Shown here: positions 11,080-20,429 of the stretch, one piece after another | Position numbering within the stretch: the stretch's first letter is position 1 | Layout: every line of letters begins with the position of its first letter | NCBI RefSeq assembly: GCF_019279795.1 | Contig: NC_056732.1 | Span: forward strand, 184,507,342-184,571,341 | Reading direction: 5' to 3' | DNA: 64,000 nt | DNA from: Protopterus annectens | Lineage: Eukaryota; Chordata; Ceratodontiformes; Protopteridae | Made by a program: the position numbers and the translations under genes | The notes under the pieces: generated by a model | What the model saw: only the letters and a program-made list of their open reading frames with translations | The model's database searches: none | What the model was told of the DNA's origin: nothing

Positions 11080-12233
11080 TTCTTCCTCCTGTTCGTGTAA
11101 GGTTTGTTGTTGCGTTGGCCTAAAAAATTGCTGTTATCGCCTTTTTTGTTATGTCCTTGGTTTAAGTAGGTGTTACTAGACCCTCCATTGTCCCTAGAAA
11201 AACCTTTGATCCTATTACTATGTCTAGGACCAATGTCGACCTCACCCTCGTTGTTCTCCCCTGTGGTGTCAGCTACACCACCATTGTCGTCATCAAGTTC
11301 GGTCAGTCGACCATTACTTACTGAATTGGTCGAAGTGCTGTTAGGCAACACTAATCTGGGGTATGCACTATTGTTTTGATAGGCTAGCCTGTCCCTTAAC
11401 AGTTTTTTAGTTTTGTTCGCCTTTAATTTTAATAATAGTGCATCAATACTAATCAGTATACGGCTGTAGTCGAATTTGTACCTGAAAAAATCCAGGTCCG
11501 CCTTTATCTCATTGTCCAAGTTATTAATTTCCCCAATTAACAAGTCAGTATGTAAGGCGTAATGCTTGATGATCAATTCCAAGAGCTGTACGCCCTGTTG
11601 CTGAAAAAGAGCCTTTAAATCTGTGGAAAAAGCCTGATCCACAAGTAACCCTGATGGTGAAAAGTTGTTCCGCAACCCCTTAGGGATAAGGTTCTCGGCG
11701 ATACATTGTCTGAAATATGCTGATTCAAGTTGTAACTTTTTCAACTTGAGAAGTTTAGTGTCGAAAATTTTTAACTTATCGGCTAAACCCTCATTATTAA
11801 CCATGTTCCGCTCACCATTAACTAGGGGTGTGCCCTGTTGACCAAATGAGAAGTGAGCGGCGTTCAAAATCCAATCAACCAAATTAGGTAAACCAGTGTT
11901 CCCTGCATCAGAGCCAGCGTTTATAGTTGAAGCCACAATGCCAGGAGCATCAGTTCTCGAATTAGAAGCGCCGTCATTCCTGTTGCTCACAACGGCTGTT
12001 GAATAACTAAAAGGACGTGCCGATGCACCTCCAAGACCCGTTTCACTGTTGGCACGTGGCCCTTCTCCATTGAACATACCCAGTAGACCCAAATTGGAAC
12101 TACCAGGCCGAGATTGTATGTTCGGTTGCCCGGCTTGAATAAACACTTCAGGACTAGCCTGGTTACGTCCGTTGGAACCAGTAGAACTGGATGGCACCGC
12201 TGTTGTTAAGTGCACTCCATGCTGCATTGCATC
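11067..12233 (-). CDS. PLE copy A ORF1 (N-terminally truncated)
   Basis: The first ATG is at 12233 and gives 388 residues; the frame is open a little further upstream but runs into the inverted terminal piece. The N-terminal third is Ser/Gly/Asn-rich. The middle is rich in Leu, Lys and Glu and probably helical or coiled-coil. The C-terminus is basic and Asn/Arg-rich (ending NRRKNWNN), suggesting nucleic-acid binding. Copy B ORF1 is clearly homologous: both have a PKGLR block after a Cys in the centre and an AYP block near the basic tail. About 45 N-terminal residues present in B are absent here. I recognise no named domain; a gag-like or RNP role is inferred. Confidence 0.82.
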   Translation of the reverse strand, partial: DAMQHGVHLTTAVPSSSTGSNGRNQASPEVFIQAGQPNIQSRPGSSNLGLLGMFNGEGPRANSETGLGGASARPFSYSTAVVSNRNDGASNSRTDAPGIVASTINAGSDAGNTGLPNLVDWILNAAHFSFGQQGTPLVNGERNMVNNEGLADKLKIFDTKLLKLKKLQLESAYFRQCIAENLIPKGLRNNFSPSGLLVDQAFSTDLKALFQQQGVQLLELIIKHYALHTDLLIGEINNLDNEIKADLDFFRYKFDYSRILISIDALLLKLKANKTKKLLRDRLAYQNNSAYPRLVLPNSTSTNSVSNGRLTELDDDNGGVADTTGENNEGEVDIGPRHSNRIKGFSRDNGGSSNTYLNQGHNKKGDNSNFLGQRNNKPYTNRRKNWNN

Positions 12234-12285
12234 CATACGTAGATTAAGCTGGTCCAGCCTACGAGAAAGGCCGGCCAGCAAGCCA

Positions 12286-12398
12286 GTTGTGGTGAAAACG
12301 CTTCATTTTATAATAAAAACGCGTTCAGTTTTATTGCCAGGAATTGTGCTTATTGCAGTTTCGTTATTCCGGACAAGGGTCCCGTGGATTGTGCTTTT
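12286..12398 (-). repeat. PLE copy A inverted repeat, right (5') arm
   Basis: 113 bp, reverse complement of 8084-8196. It caps the truncated 5' end of the element; ORF1 sense sequence starts immediately inside it. Confidence 0.93.
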
Positions 12399-12410
12399 GA
12401 AATCCAATGC
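12397..12410. repeat. PLE copy A target-site duplication (right)
   Basis: TTGAAATCCAATGC, identical to 8046-8059; the DIRS gag frame continues directly after it. Confidence 0.93.
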
Positions 12411-14105
12411 CTTAGACAGATCTCTCTCAGAATGGAAGCCACTTATGACACCCTATCAGAACCACCCAGGAAGAGGGCCAAGCCCACATGGCCATCTACT
12501 TCCACCATGCCTCCCTTCACCAGTTCTCAGCCTGTAGCCACCGATAACTTGGCAGAGGAACCAGCGTCCATCACATCGGATAAAGTGGGTAGCTATCAGG
12601 AGGCTGCACAATTCAGAGCAGATGACACATCTGGGGACGATATCCCTGCACCTGATTCAGCTGCCAGGGGGAACCAGTTTCTGGGATGGGCGCTTAAGAG
12701 CAGGCCTCAGCCACTCCTTCTATGACTACCACTCCAACCGCCAGCCAGACGCCGGTTAGGCCTACCAAGAGAAAACAGAAGACAAGGCATATCGCTTCAA
12801 CCCCAGAAGCCATGCCAGATTGGCATGCGTTCAGCCGCAGCATCTACAATGCCTTCCTGGCCCTTAGGCCCATGGCAGACCTCCCTTAGGCTGATCCACC
12901 TCTTCTTAGTCTCAGGCATCTCCAGTCTAGCCAACCTTCAGGAGAGGAAATGTCTGACTCCTCAGAGGACTCCTTGTCCTACTCTTCACAAATCTCTTCT
13001 CCTTTGGAGTATGGATCCCCAGAAGAAGTCTCTGCTGAACCTGACTCCCCTGCGGAAGACCTAACTTTTGGGGACACAGTCAATCTTATGAGAGAACACT
13101 TTAAATGGGATTGCTCAGACATGTCTGAGGCCCAAAAAAGATTCTATGACCTGATTCAAATGGAATATCCTAACCCAGCCTCTATTTCTCCTGTCCAGTC
13201 TGCCTTCCTGGATGCTTTTGCTGCAGCATGCATCACCCCAGATTTCCAGCCACCTGCACCTAAAAGGGCTGACTGGTTGTATAGGGTACCTGATGCAGAA
13301 AAATTCCTTTTCAAATGCCCACCGGGTGACCCAGCAACTACTTCTATTGCTACTGATAGGGCTACCATACTTCTCCCTGCTACCACTGTCCTGCCTGCAA
13401 ATAAAGACAGTAAGGCCATGGAAAGATGGGGGATGAAGATATACAATTCTGCCACCCTAGCCTTTAGGGCTACAAATTACTAGTCAGACATGGCCATATA
13501 CTCTCTGGCCTTACTGGACAAAGCTTCTAAGTAACTCAGTGAGATCTCTGACTGCTCTGTAAAGACATCCCTGTCTTCCTTGCTCGGGCTCATCTCCCAA
13601 GTCAAGAACCATTCTCTAAGGTGTGCATATGATGCAGTGGAAGTCTCTGCCAGGTCAGCTGCATCTGCCTCTTTATTGAGGAGATAGTCCTGGCTACATC
13701 TACACCACCTACAGGTTGACTTTAAGGTCAAAATTTTGGATGCACATTTGGATCACTCTCCCCTTTTTGGCACCAAGGTGGCTGATCTCTTCAAGTCACT
13801 CCAGCAAAAAGGGAAAGAGGTCCAGGATTTGAAGCATCTACTTGTCTCCCCAAAACCAAAATTTCAGAGGAAGGATTTGGCCAAGACACAATTTATAAGA
13901 AAGCCTTCAAGACCCTCTGCCCCCTCCAGGTCTAGAAGACCTCACAGGAGACAGGCAACTCAGCCTAGGACTCCTCAGGGCCCAGAGACCCCCCCTTTCC
14001 AGAAAGGGCAGGCAGCATCTTATACTGCCTGCCTCCCTTTCTTCCCCCTCCTTCCACCGTACCTCTATCCTACCATCTCTCTCACTGCTTCCCTGCATGG
14101 ACCCT
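12411..14105 (+). pseudogene. DIRS gag, 3' part (decayed)
   Basis: The frame leaving the target duplication continues as CLRQISLRMEATYDTLSEPP, a low-complexity Pro/Ser/Thr region. A frameshift near 12.7 kb moves it to the frame of 12950-13483, which carries the better conserved part (DLTFGDTVNLMREHF, then DWLYRVPDAEKFLFKCP). In-frame stops occur near 12887, 13483, 13533 and 13689. It ends in a basic stretch rich in Arg, Ser and Pro around 13860-13990. It is the main DIRS gag body and is not expressible intact. Confidence 0.85.
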
Positions 14106-14106
14106 A

Positions 14107-15840
14107 GTGACATCCGATAAATGGGTTTTGTCTATCCTGAAAGAGGGTTACTTCATGTCTTGGATGGCTCCTCTTCTAAGACTCCCTTTACCTCTACCCC
14201 CCTCTCAGTGCTCCCTCCTTCTCGAGGTCCTAAACAACCTGTTGCTCCAAGGCACCATAGAACTTGTCCCCCTTCTGCTCAAGGGAAAGGCTTATACTCT
14301 AGAATTTTTCTGGTGCCCAGGAAGGAAGGACCATGGAGACCCATCTTAGACCTTTCCCATGGCAACCTTTCCTGAAGGTCCCCTCCTACAGTAAGATAAC
14401 ACTACCCATTCTATTTCCCCTCATCCTTCCCCAGGCCTTCATGGTGACTCTGGACATCAAGGAGGCCAATCTACATATTCTCATAAAACCATCCTCCAGA
14501 AAATTCCTGAGTTTCAAAACAGGCTCTTCTCATTTTCAGTTCTGTGCCTTGCCCTTTGGACTCTCCACTGCACCAAGGGTATCTAAAAAATGCCTAGTCC
14601 CAGTCATCGCCTACTGCAGGACAAGGGGTATGCAAATTTTCCCATACCTAGATGACCTGCACATTCAAGCAACAGACAGACAAATCCTCCTTGCCCACAC
14701 CAAGAACCTCCTGCTCCTGCTGCAGTTTCTAGGGTTCCTCATAAACTTCCCTAAATCAAAACTAAATTCTACACAAGATATTGTCTTCCTAGGATGCAGA
14801 ATCAGAACAGATGTCAGGATGGCCTTTCTACCTCAGGAAAAAGTGTTTTCTCTGACCCAACACCTTCAATCTGCCCTCCTTTCACCCACTCTGACTGCGA
14901 GGGAAATCTTCAGACTTCTTGGCCACATGGCAGCCACTATTCCCATGCTACCACTGGCAAGGTTACACATGAGGAAAATGCAATGGTATCTTCACTCAGT
15001 ATGGACCCATAACTCACACCCCCTAGACTTCAAGATCCCACTCTTCCCCTGCCTCCACCAAGAGCTGAAGTGGTGGCTGGCCCAGATTGCCCAAAACCTG
15101 AGCCTCCACCTACAATTGCCCTCCCCTTCTCGGATCATGCAAGCAGACGCATCAGATCTGGGCTGGGGAGCAACGCTGGACAGAAGAACAGTGCAAGGTT
15201 TGTGGACAGACAAACACAAACAATGGCACATCAATATAAAGGAAATGTCAGCCATACTTTTTGCCCTGCATGCCTTTCAACCTTTTCTCAGACAGGGCAT
15301 TCTGAAGATTTTCACAGACAGCACCACAGTGATGTGGTACCTGAACAAGCAAGGAGGGATGAAGTCCTACATCCTCTGCAGGCTATCCCTACAGGTAAGG
15401 GATCTGGCTATCTCCCAGGGGATCTCCCTCCAGGTAGACTTCTTAAGCAGAACCACCTCAGACAGTCACAAATGGATGCTGTCAAGAGATGTATTCCTAG
15501 ATCTGATCCACAGGTGGGGTATTCCACAGATAGACCTGTTTCTCTCCTCCACAAACAGGCAACTCCAGAGCTATTGCTCCCAAACTCACAATCTGAAGGT
15601 TCTGCAAACAGATGCCTTCTTAATGTCCTGGAAGGGAAGATTCCTGTATGCCTTCCCCACCTTCCCTCTGATCCAGAGAGTCCTACTGAAAATTCAGCAG
15701 GACTCACCAAAATCTTGTTGGTGACCCCCTATTGGCCAAGGCAGCACTGGTTCCCCCTACTTCTTCATCTATCCAAGGGCAATCACCACAAGTTACCTCC
15801 TTCAGTGGATCTACTCACACAGCACCAGGGGGCACAGATT
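14107..15840 (+). pseudogene. DIRS reverse transcriptase and RNase H
   Basis: The RT begins with SDKWVLSILKEGY at 14113 and shifts frame twice before the long open part at 14333-15724. That part holds motif A (TLDIKEANLHI), motif B (ALPFGLSTAP) and YLDD at 14645-14656. RNase H follows with its acidic residues in ADASDLGWGA, KEMSAILFALHAF and IFTDSTTVMWYLN. After it comes the conserved DIRS tail (GIPQIDLFLSSTNRQL, then a frameshift into VTPYWPRQHW). The protein would copy element RNA and degrade the template. The frameshifts at about 14.12-14.34 kb and 15.72 kb make it a pseudogene although the catalytic residues remain. Confidence 0.92.
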
Positions 15841-16905
15841 CACCCACAGTGATGATCCTTGCACCTCTCTCTGTGGCTGATAAGATTCTGATTCCCTTCA
15901 GACACCTGTACAACGAGGAAGTGCTCTCAGTCCTGCAGGAGGCCAGGAAACCAAATACTAGGAAATTGTATCTTTCTAAATGGAGAAGGTTTTCTATCTG
16001 CCTCTAATTCTGTCCTACCTGTTTGAACTGCTGTAAACAGGCTTGTCGTACTCCCCCTTATAAGTGCACCTGTCTGGCATTTCTGCCTGCCTGCCTATGG
16101 AACCTCCACTAGCTTCCAGACATCCAGCCCAGCTATTCCTAAAGGGTGTTTTACACTTAAGACCCCCCCAGAAAACTGGCTCCTCCCCCTGGGATCTTAA
16201 CTATGTGCTGGAAAAGCTCACTATGCCATCCTTTGAACCAGCTGGCAAGGCTGACTTGAACTTCTGTACTAGGAAAACAGTACTGCTAGTAGCTTTGACA
16301 ACAATCAGGAGTGTCACAGAGCTCCAACCCCTTATGGCTACCCCACCCTTCCTAGTTTTCCATATGGACACAGGGTCACCCTTAGGATTAATCCTTCTTT
16401 CATCCCCAAAGTGGTCAATGACCTTTCCCTAAATTAGGCTATTCACCTGCCTTCCTTCTTTCCAAATCCTCAGGGAGACTGTGAGAGTCCTTCACTCCCT
16501 GGATGTACACAGGCAACTTCATTTCTACTTGATTAAGATCAAGCCTATATGCAAATCAGACCAGCTGTTTGTTTCTTTCCACCCCAGGGCTCTGAGGAAA
16601 GCTGTGGGGAAACAAACCATTTCTCATTGGATTGCTAGGCCATCTCCTTTTGTTACTCACACCATGGAAAGACACTGACGGGCAGCATCAGAGCTCATTC
16701 CACAAGAGCCATGGCTTCTTCTAGAACCTTCTTTAAAGATCTAGATACTAACTCCATTCTGGAAGCAGCTACCTGGTATTCTGTGCACACCTTCACCAGA
16801 GACTGTAAGCTGGACCACATCTCAAGGACCAGAGCAGGATTTGCCAGGGCTATCCTGCATGAGTTTCTGGAATCCTCTTCCAGACCACCTCCCAGCCAGC
16901 AGTGA
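15840..16905 (+). pseudogene. DIRS tyrosine recombinase (decayed)
   Basis: The N-terminal part reads RKPNTRKLYLSKWRRF, typical of the core-binding region of DIRS recombinases. A frameshifted middle part gives KTVLLVALTTIRSVTELQPL, matching the box around the first catalytic Arg. The HxxR box is HSTR at 16696-16707. Near the C-terminus ATWYSVHTFTRDC matches the region before the nucleophile, but the expected Tyr appears to be Cys, which is my inference from family alignment memory. The family joins circular DNA to the genome by tyrosine recombination. At least three frame breaks occur. Confidence 0.85.
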
Positions 16906-16918
16906 GCTTTTGTACTCA

Positions 16919-17020
16919 CCCACTAGTGAATAATGCAATATTGGAATAGAAGGACATAGGAAAGTTGTGTAAAATCTTACCATAACCATAGAAGTCCTTT
17001 TCCATGTTGCAGTGTTCCTT
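16919..17020 (+). repeat. DIRS internal complementary-type segment
   Basis: It begins with an ACTAGTGAATA stretch resembling the terminal-repeat end. It continues into TGTAAAATCTTACCATAACC, which is the reverse complement of sequence just outside the right repeat near 17300. Its location between recombinase and right repeat fits the DIRS complementary region used in circle formation. Confidence 0.7.
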
Positions 17021-17114
17021 CCCTCCCTCCATCCCCCTGTTCTCCTTGCACTTTCTCTCCTTGGATCCTATACAGGCTATGCCATCAGGATTGGCTCTGT
17101 CTGGGGCTTCTTGG

Positions 17115-17291
17115 TTCTGAGGACTGGTGTGTGTAGACATCACTTTTATGGCCCACGCACATGCCAACACATCAGACATCTGAGGCACCATCAGGGACTG
17201 GAAACGTTTTGGAAACCTGGCCGGACAAGCTGATGGGAAGAAGGGTAAACCCATTAGTGAATACTGCAATATGGAAGAGAAGGACATCTAT
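17115..17291 (-). repeat. DIRS right inverted terminal repeat
   Basis: Reverse complement of 7577-7757 with scattered mismatches, running from GTTCTGAGGACTGG to AGAAGGACATC. Confidence 0.9.
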
Positions 17292-17320
17292 GGTTATGGT
17301 AAGATTTTACACTTTCCTTT

Positions 17321-18529
17321 CTCAGTAAGTTGCTATCTGAAGTGGTTTCAGAAGGACGTGTGTGATAGCAAATGATCGATCAAACAGTGTTGCCATTCAA
17401 CACATTATTTGAGTTTTTGGCTGTGATGCCTGCTGTGTGGAGTCTGCATGCACTCTCTGTCTTTATGTGCATTTTACCCAGATGCTGTGATTTCTTCTAC
17501 CAGACCTTCAGCTGTATATTATATGCCTCTGGCCATTTGTACTTTTACTTCATCCCACTCTAATACTGGAGGAGTAAACAGAAAGCAACTCTCTCTCTTT
17601 GGAGGGGCAGAAAAACAGACACTATTCCCAGATAGCATTTATGTTTCCTATGATTCATCTTATTATTTCTTGGGGGGAACTACTGTTTTATTAGCTTTGA
17701 GCATTAACCATTAGACAAAAATGTATTTTTCCCTGAAAGAAAAAATAAGACTAAATTTCTTTCCTTACTCAAGATTGTTTATTCAGGCCATCATTAAATC
17801 AAAATGTGAAAAAAGAACTAATATGCAGCTCAGAACATCTAGAACTCTATGAAATCTGTTGATGCTAAGCACATACACCCAGGCTTAATTCCCTTACATC
17901 CAACAGACTTATTATAGTAAAATGTAGACCAATTGAGGGGTATTAAAAGCATGGTCAAAAAGCTAAAAAGTAATACTATGTATGAAAAAGCAAGAAAGAA
18001 CTAATTATATGGTTGTTGTGGAAACAGGATGAAGGGAAAATGGGACTGCACTGGGGAAGTGTGTGGAGATCTAGTGTGTAACATTGTCCCCCGGGTTTAC
18101 TATTCCTCCGTGCAGGACTAGGTTAGTCCTGCATGGAAATGGCCATTTAGGAGCAGGATGGCAGTGTGCCATGCATATTAATGAAGGCAAGCTGCCTGAA
18201 CTCCTAATCTTACATGGAGTGTGTAAGAGTGCAGGGGGCATGTCTGAGAGCAGAGCTCTCAAATTATACATGCTGCAGCAATGAAAAACAGCAGAAAGTC
18301 CTAAAAGAATGAACGCAACTGCTCATAGGTGTACACATACCCCAGCAACATCCCCCCATGTGTCCAAAAGCAATAGTTAACACAAAAAATATAAAGATAC
18401 CGTATTTTCTATATGAAACAGATTAAATTTAACGTTGGTGCGTGGGTTTGTCCATCGCTTAGCTACGGTTAATGCAGCTTAAATGACAGAAGAGGATAAA
18501 AACCAAGATATATGCAAATGAAGAAGTAT
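17321..18529. other. Unassigned; contains short palindromes near 18.1 kb
   Basis: No gene recognised. Around 18110-18140 there is a short palindrome GCAGGACTA/TAGTCCTGC, perhaps a foldback element. A TGGGTTTGTCCATCGCTTAGC stretch near 18447 resembles motifs at 19.07, 19.67, 31.33 and 53.74 kb. Confidence 0.4.
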
Positions 18530-18605
18530 AGCAATAGTGCAGTGGGCAAAGCATTTGCCTTATTGGCAGTCATCCCCAGTTCGAGTCTCACTGCTACATG
18601 TTCCA
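18530..18605 (+). repeat. tRNA-derived SINE head
   Basis: An A-box-like TAGTGCAGTGGGCAAAGC is followed about 30 nt later by a B-box-like AGTTCGAGTCTC, the spacing of a Pol III tRNA promoter. It lacks a proper cloverleaf, so it is a SINE remnant rather than a tRNA gene. Confidence 0.6.
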
Positions 18606-18888
18606 TTTTCCATGCCAAATCACTTTATGACCAGTATTTTTAGTTGCATAACCTACTAAATATATATTTGTGAACTGGAGTACTGCATTAAATGCAGATG
18701 TGAGGTGTCAGTGTCACATAATGTTGCAGAGCCACAGATAATCACATTTGCCCCATACAGTATATGTACACAGGAATCAGGGATACAAATGGAAGGTAAA
18801 ATGTGTAATGAATGATAACTCCATACAGCTTCCAAATCCCCCACTTTCCGAAGAACCATTACACATTACTGTCTAAATTAGTGCAGTG

Positions 18889-19060
18889 GTAAGCAGGAGT
18901 AAGCACCAGTAAGCAAGTGTAAGCACTATTAAGCAGTTGTAAGTGGGAGTAAGCATATGTAAGCACTAATAAGTGGGTTTAAGCCCATTTGCATGGGGGT
19001 AAGCAATGCGCACACAGGTTAAGCAATATTGAAGCTAACTCTCTGTAAGCATATTTAACC
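18889..19060 (+). repeat. TAAGCA hexamer cluster
   Basis: About ten copies of TAAGCA (mostly GTAAGCA) occur in roughly 170 bp. Four more lie at 19.53-19.66 kb just upstream of the Myb-like gene. Such arrays can be subterminal protein-binding sites in DNA transposons; that reading is inference. Confidence 0.7.
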
Positions 19061-19066
19061 AGAGGT

Positions 19067-19250
19067 TAGCATAGCTTATCCTCACGCAAACCCACTTACA
19101 AGTGTTTAAAAGTGCCTTAATCACTCTGTATGCAACCGCCGCTGTTCTGGCCAGAAACAAAATAGCCAGCCTTTGCAGTGCTTGAACCCAGGACCCTGTA
19201 TACTATAGCCACAGTAGTTAACTACTAAGCCATCACAGCAGCACATAAAA
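19067..19250 (-). repeat. Repeat unit with tRNA-like head (partner of 31.24-31.48 kb)
   Basis: The stretch matches 31305-31475 in order: a GCTTANCNTCACNCAAACCCA motif, a CCTTAANCACTCTGTATNCAAC motif, then an antisense tRNA-like head with B box GGGTTCAAGC near 19190 (minus strand). The two copies are in the same orientation and flank the Myb-like gene region. Confidence 0.75.
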
Positions 19251-19693
19251 GTGAGGTATCCCCAAACAAATCCTCACTATAGTAAAATCAAACTGAACAT
19301 GTGAAAAGAATCTATATACAGTCTTATGTGCTATAACCTACTACATAACATAAATATGTGAACTGGAATACTACAGTAAGCCCAGATGTGAGGTGTAATT
19401 ATAAAAAAGTGTTGAAGTCCCATAATAAACACAAGGCTCCCATACAGTGTACGTACACATGAATCATGGATACCAGACCCATATATAACATGTAATAAAT
19501 AATAAATCAATGCCAAAAAGCAAATATAATGCAAATTAAATATTAAGCAACACTAAGCATTGCACAGGCCAGCTTAGTAGGTGTAAGCAATGTGTAGGCC
19601 CAGCTAACTTAATTTGCCCATTGGTATACCCCTTTAAACAATGCCAACCTTAGGTAAGCAGGTTTGCCCATAGCTCAGCCTTTTCAAAACTGG

Positions 19694-19732
19694 CCAATCA
19701 CAGCAAAGTGCAGGAAAGTGGCCCTATTTAAA
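19694..19732 (+). promoter_or_regulatory. Candidate promoter of the Myb-like gene (CCAAT and TATTTAAA)
   Basis: A CCAATC box at 19694-19699 and TATTTAAA at 19725-19732 lie 56 bp or more upstream of the ATG at 19788. The spacing is plausible for a Pol II promoter, but the evidence is only the motifs. Confidence 0.4.
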
Positions 19733-19787
19733 CCCAACAGGTGGGAATACATCTCATAACTGGTTGTAGGTTCCCCTTGTAGGCACT

Positions 19788-20090
19788 ATGTCTGGAATGG
19801 GAGAGGGTGTGCACTTTCGGGTGCAGCGCCGGGGCATCCAGGAGTCCAGTGTCATGGTGGGACTCCTTGTCAAAGACCATGAGCAGAGACTGTTGCAGGG
19901 CCAGTACCAGGGTTTCCAATATAAAGTGGAAGCCTGGGACCATCTCACCCGTGACCTCACCAGTGCCACTGGCATACCCCGAACTGGTGAGCAGGTCAGG
20001 CATCACTATGCTGACCTGAAGCGGTGAAAGGGGGATCTCTTGGATCAGTGAATAAAAGAGGCTAGGAGGACAGGGGAGGTACTAGACGTG
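19788..20090 (+). pseudogene. PIF/Harbinger-type Myb/SANT-like gene, exon 1
   Basis: The translation from ATG 19788 shows the trihelix/SANT-like pattern of the Myb-like partner protein of Harbinger transposons: VGLLVKDHEQRLL, then YKVEAWDHLTRDL, then TGEQVRHHYADLKR. In that family the protein binds transposon ends and carries the transposase to the nucleus. Two in-frame TGA codons follow the domain (20025 and 20050). The exon ends at a good splice donor (GTGTAAGTAT at about 20090). A downstream exon begins after TTCACAG at 20182. Confidence 0.72.
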
Positions 20091-20182
20091 TGTAAGTATC
20101 ATTCCACTACCTGTTTAATAATTGCCAGCTCATGTATATTATGGATAGGTATGACTAAATATTCTTCTTATGTCCTTCACAG

Positions 20183-20250
20183 CGGCAAATGAGCGGGCTG
20201 CGAACCAGAAGGCCCATGGATGTTGCTTCCAGAGGTTGCAGTGCAAGGCA
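20183..20250 (+). pseudogene. Myb-like gene, probable exon 2
   Basis: After an acceptor (TCCTTCACAG) the frame reads ANERAANQKAHGCCFQRLQCK and ends near AAGGCAAGTTAG, a possible donor. A helical, polar segment here is usual after the SANT domain in this family. Exon limits are inferred from splice signals only. Confidence 0.45.
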
Positions 20251-20429
20251 AGTTAGTAATATTCTTGCATGTACTGTCATAGGAAATAAATCTAAAGTAT
20301 TAGTATGTTAATTGACTGTATAAAACCTGTATTGTTTAAGGCAAGTACTGCATACACCAGAGAATATGGTAGGAAGAGTCTCATCTAGGTTGTATGTAAA
20401 TAAAAGCATAATAGCCTGACATTAAAGGT

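Larger units (their letters stand above)
8046..12410 (-). mobile_element. Penelope-like element, copy A (near-intact, minus strand)
   Basis: The copy is bounded by exact 14-bp duplications TTGAAATCCAATGC at 8046-8059 and 12397-12410. In sense order it contains an inverted copy of its own 3' end (12398-12286), ORF1 (388 codons from the first ATG), ORF2 (RT plus GIY-YIG, no stop), a 3' untranslated region and a hammerhead-like motif. After the motif come the remaining terminal sequence and a 24-nt unique tail next to the second duplication. ORF1 lacks about 45 N-terminal residues relative to copy B, so the 5' end is truncated where the inverted piece begins. The 113-bp inverted arms differ at only about two positions, so the insertion is much younger than the DIRS host element. 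Confidence 0.93.
7577..17320 (+). mobile_element. DIRS-type retrotransposon (decayed; interrupted by PLE copy A)
   Basis: The element has the DIRS layout: left inverted terminal repeat, gag with a Cys/His motif, reverse transcriptase with RNase H, tyrosine recombinase, right inverted terminal repeat and an additional complementary segment. DIRS elements integrate with a tyrosine recombinase instead of a DDE integrase and normally leave no target duplication. All three reading regions contain stops or frameshifts. Without the 4.37-kb PLE insertion the element would be about 5.4 kb, in the usual size range. Outer limits are set from the inverted-repeat match and may be off by tens of bases. Confidence 0.92.

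Noticed and set aside
15070-15852. 260-codon plus-strand frame overlapping the DIRS RNase H
   Set aside because: It is an alternative frame over RNase H coding sequence; only its last part carries the shifted continuation of the real protein (VTPYWPRQHW).
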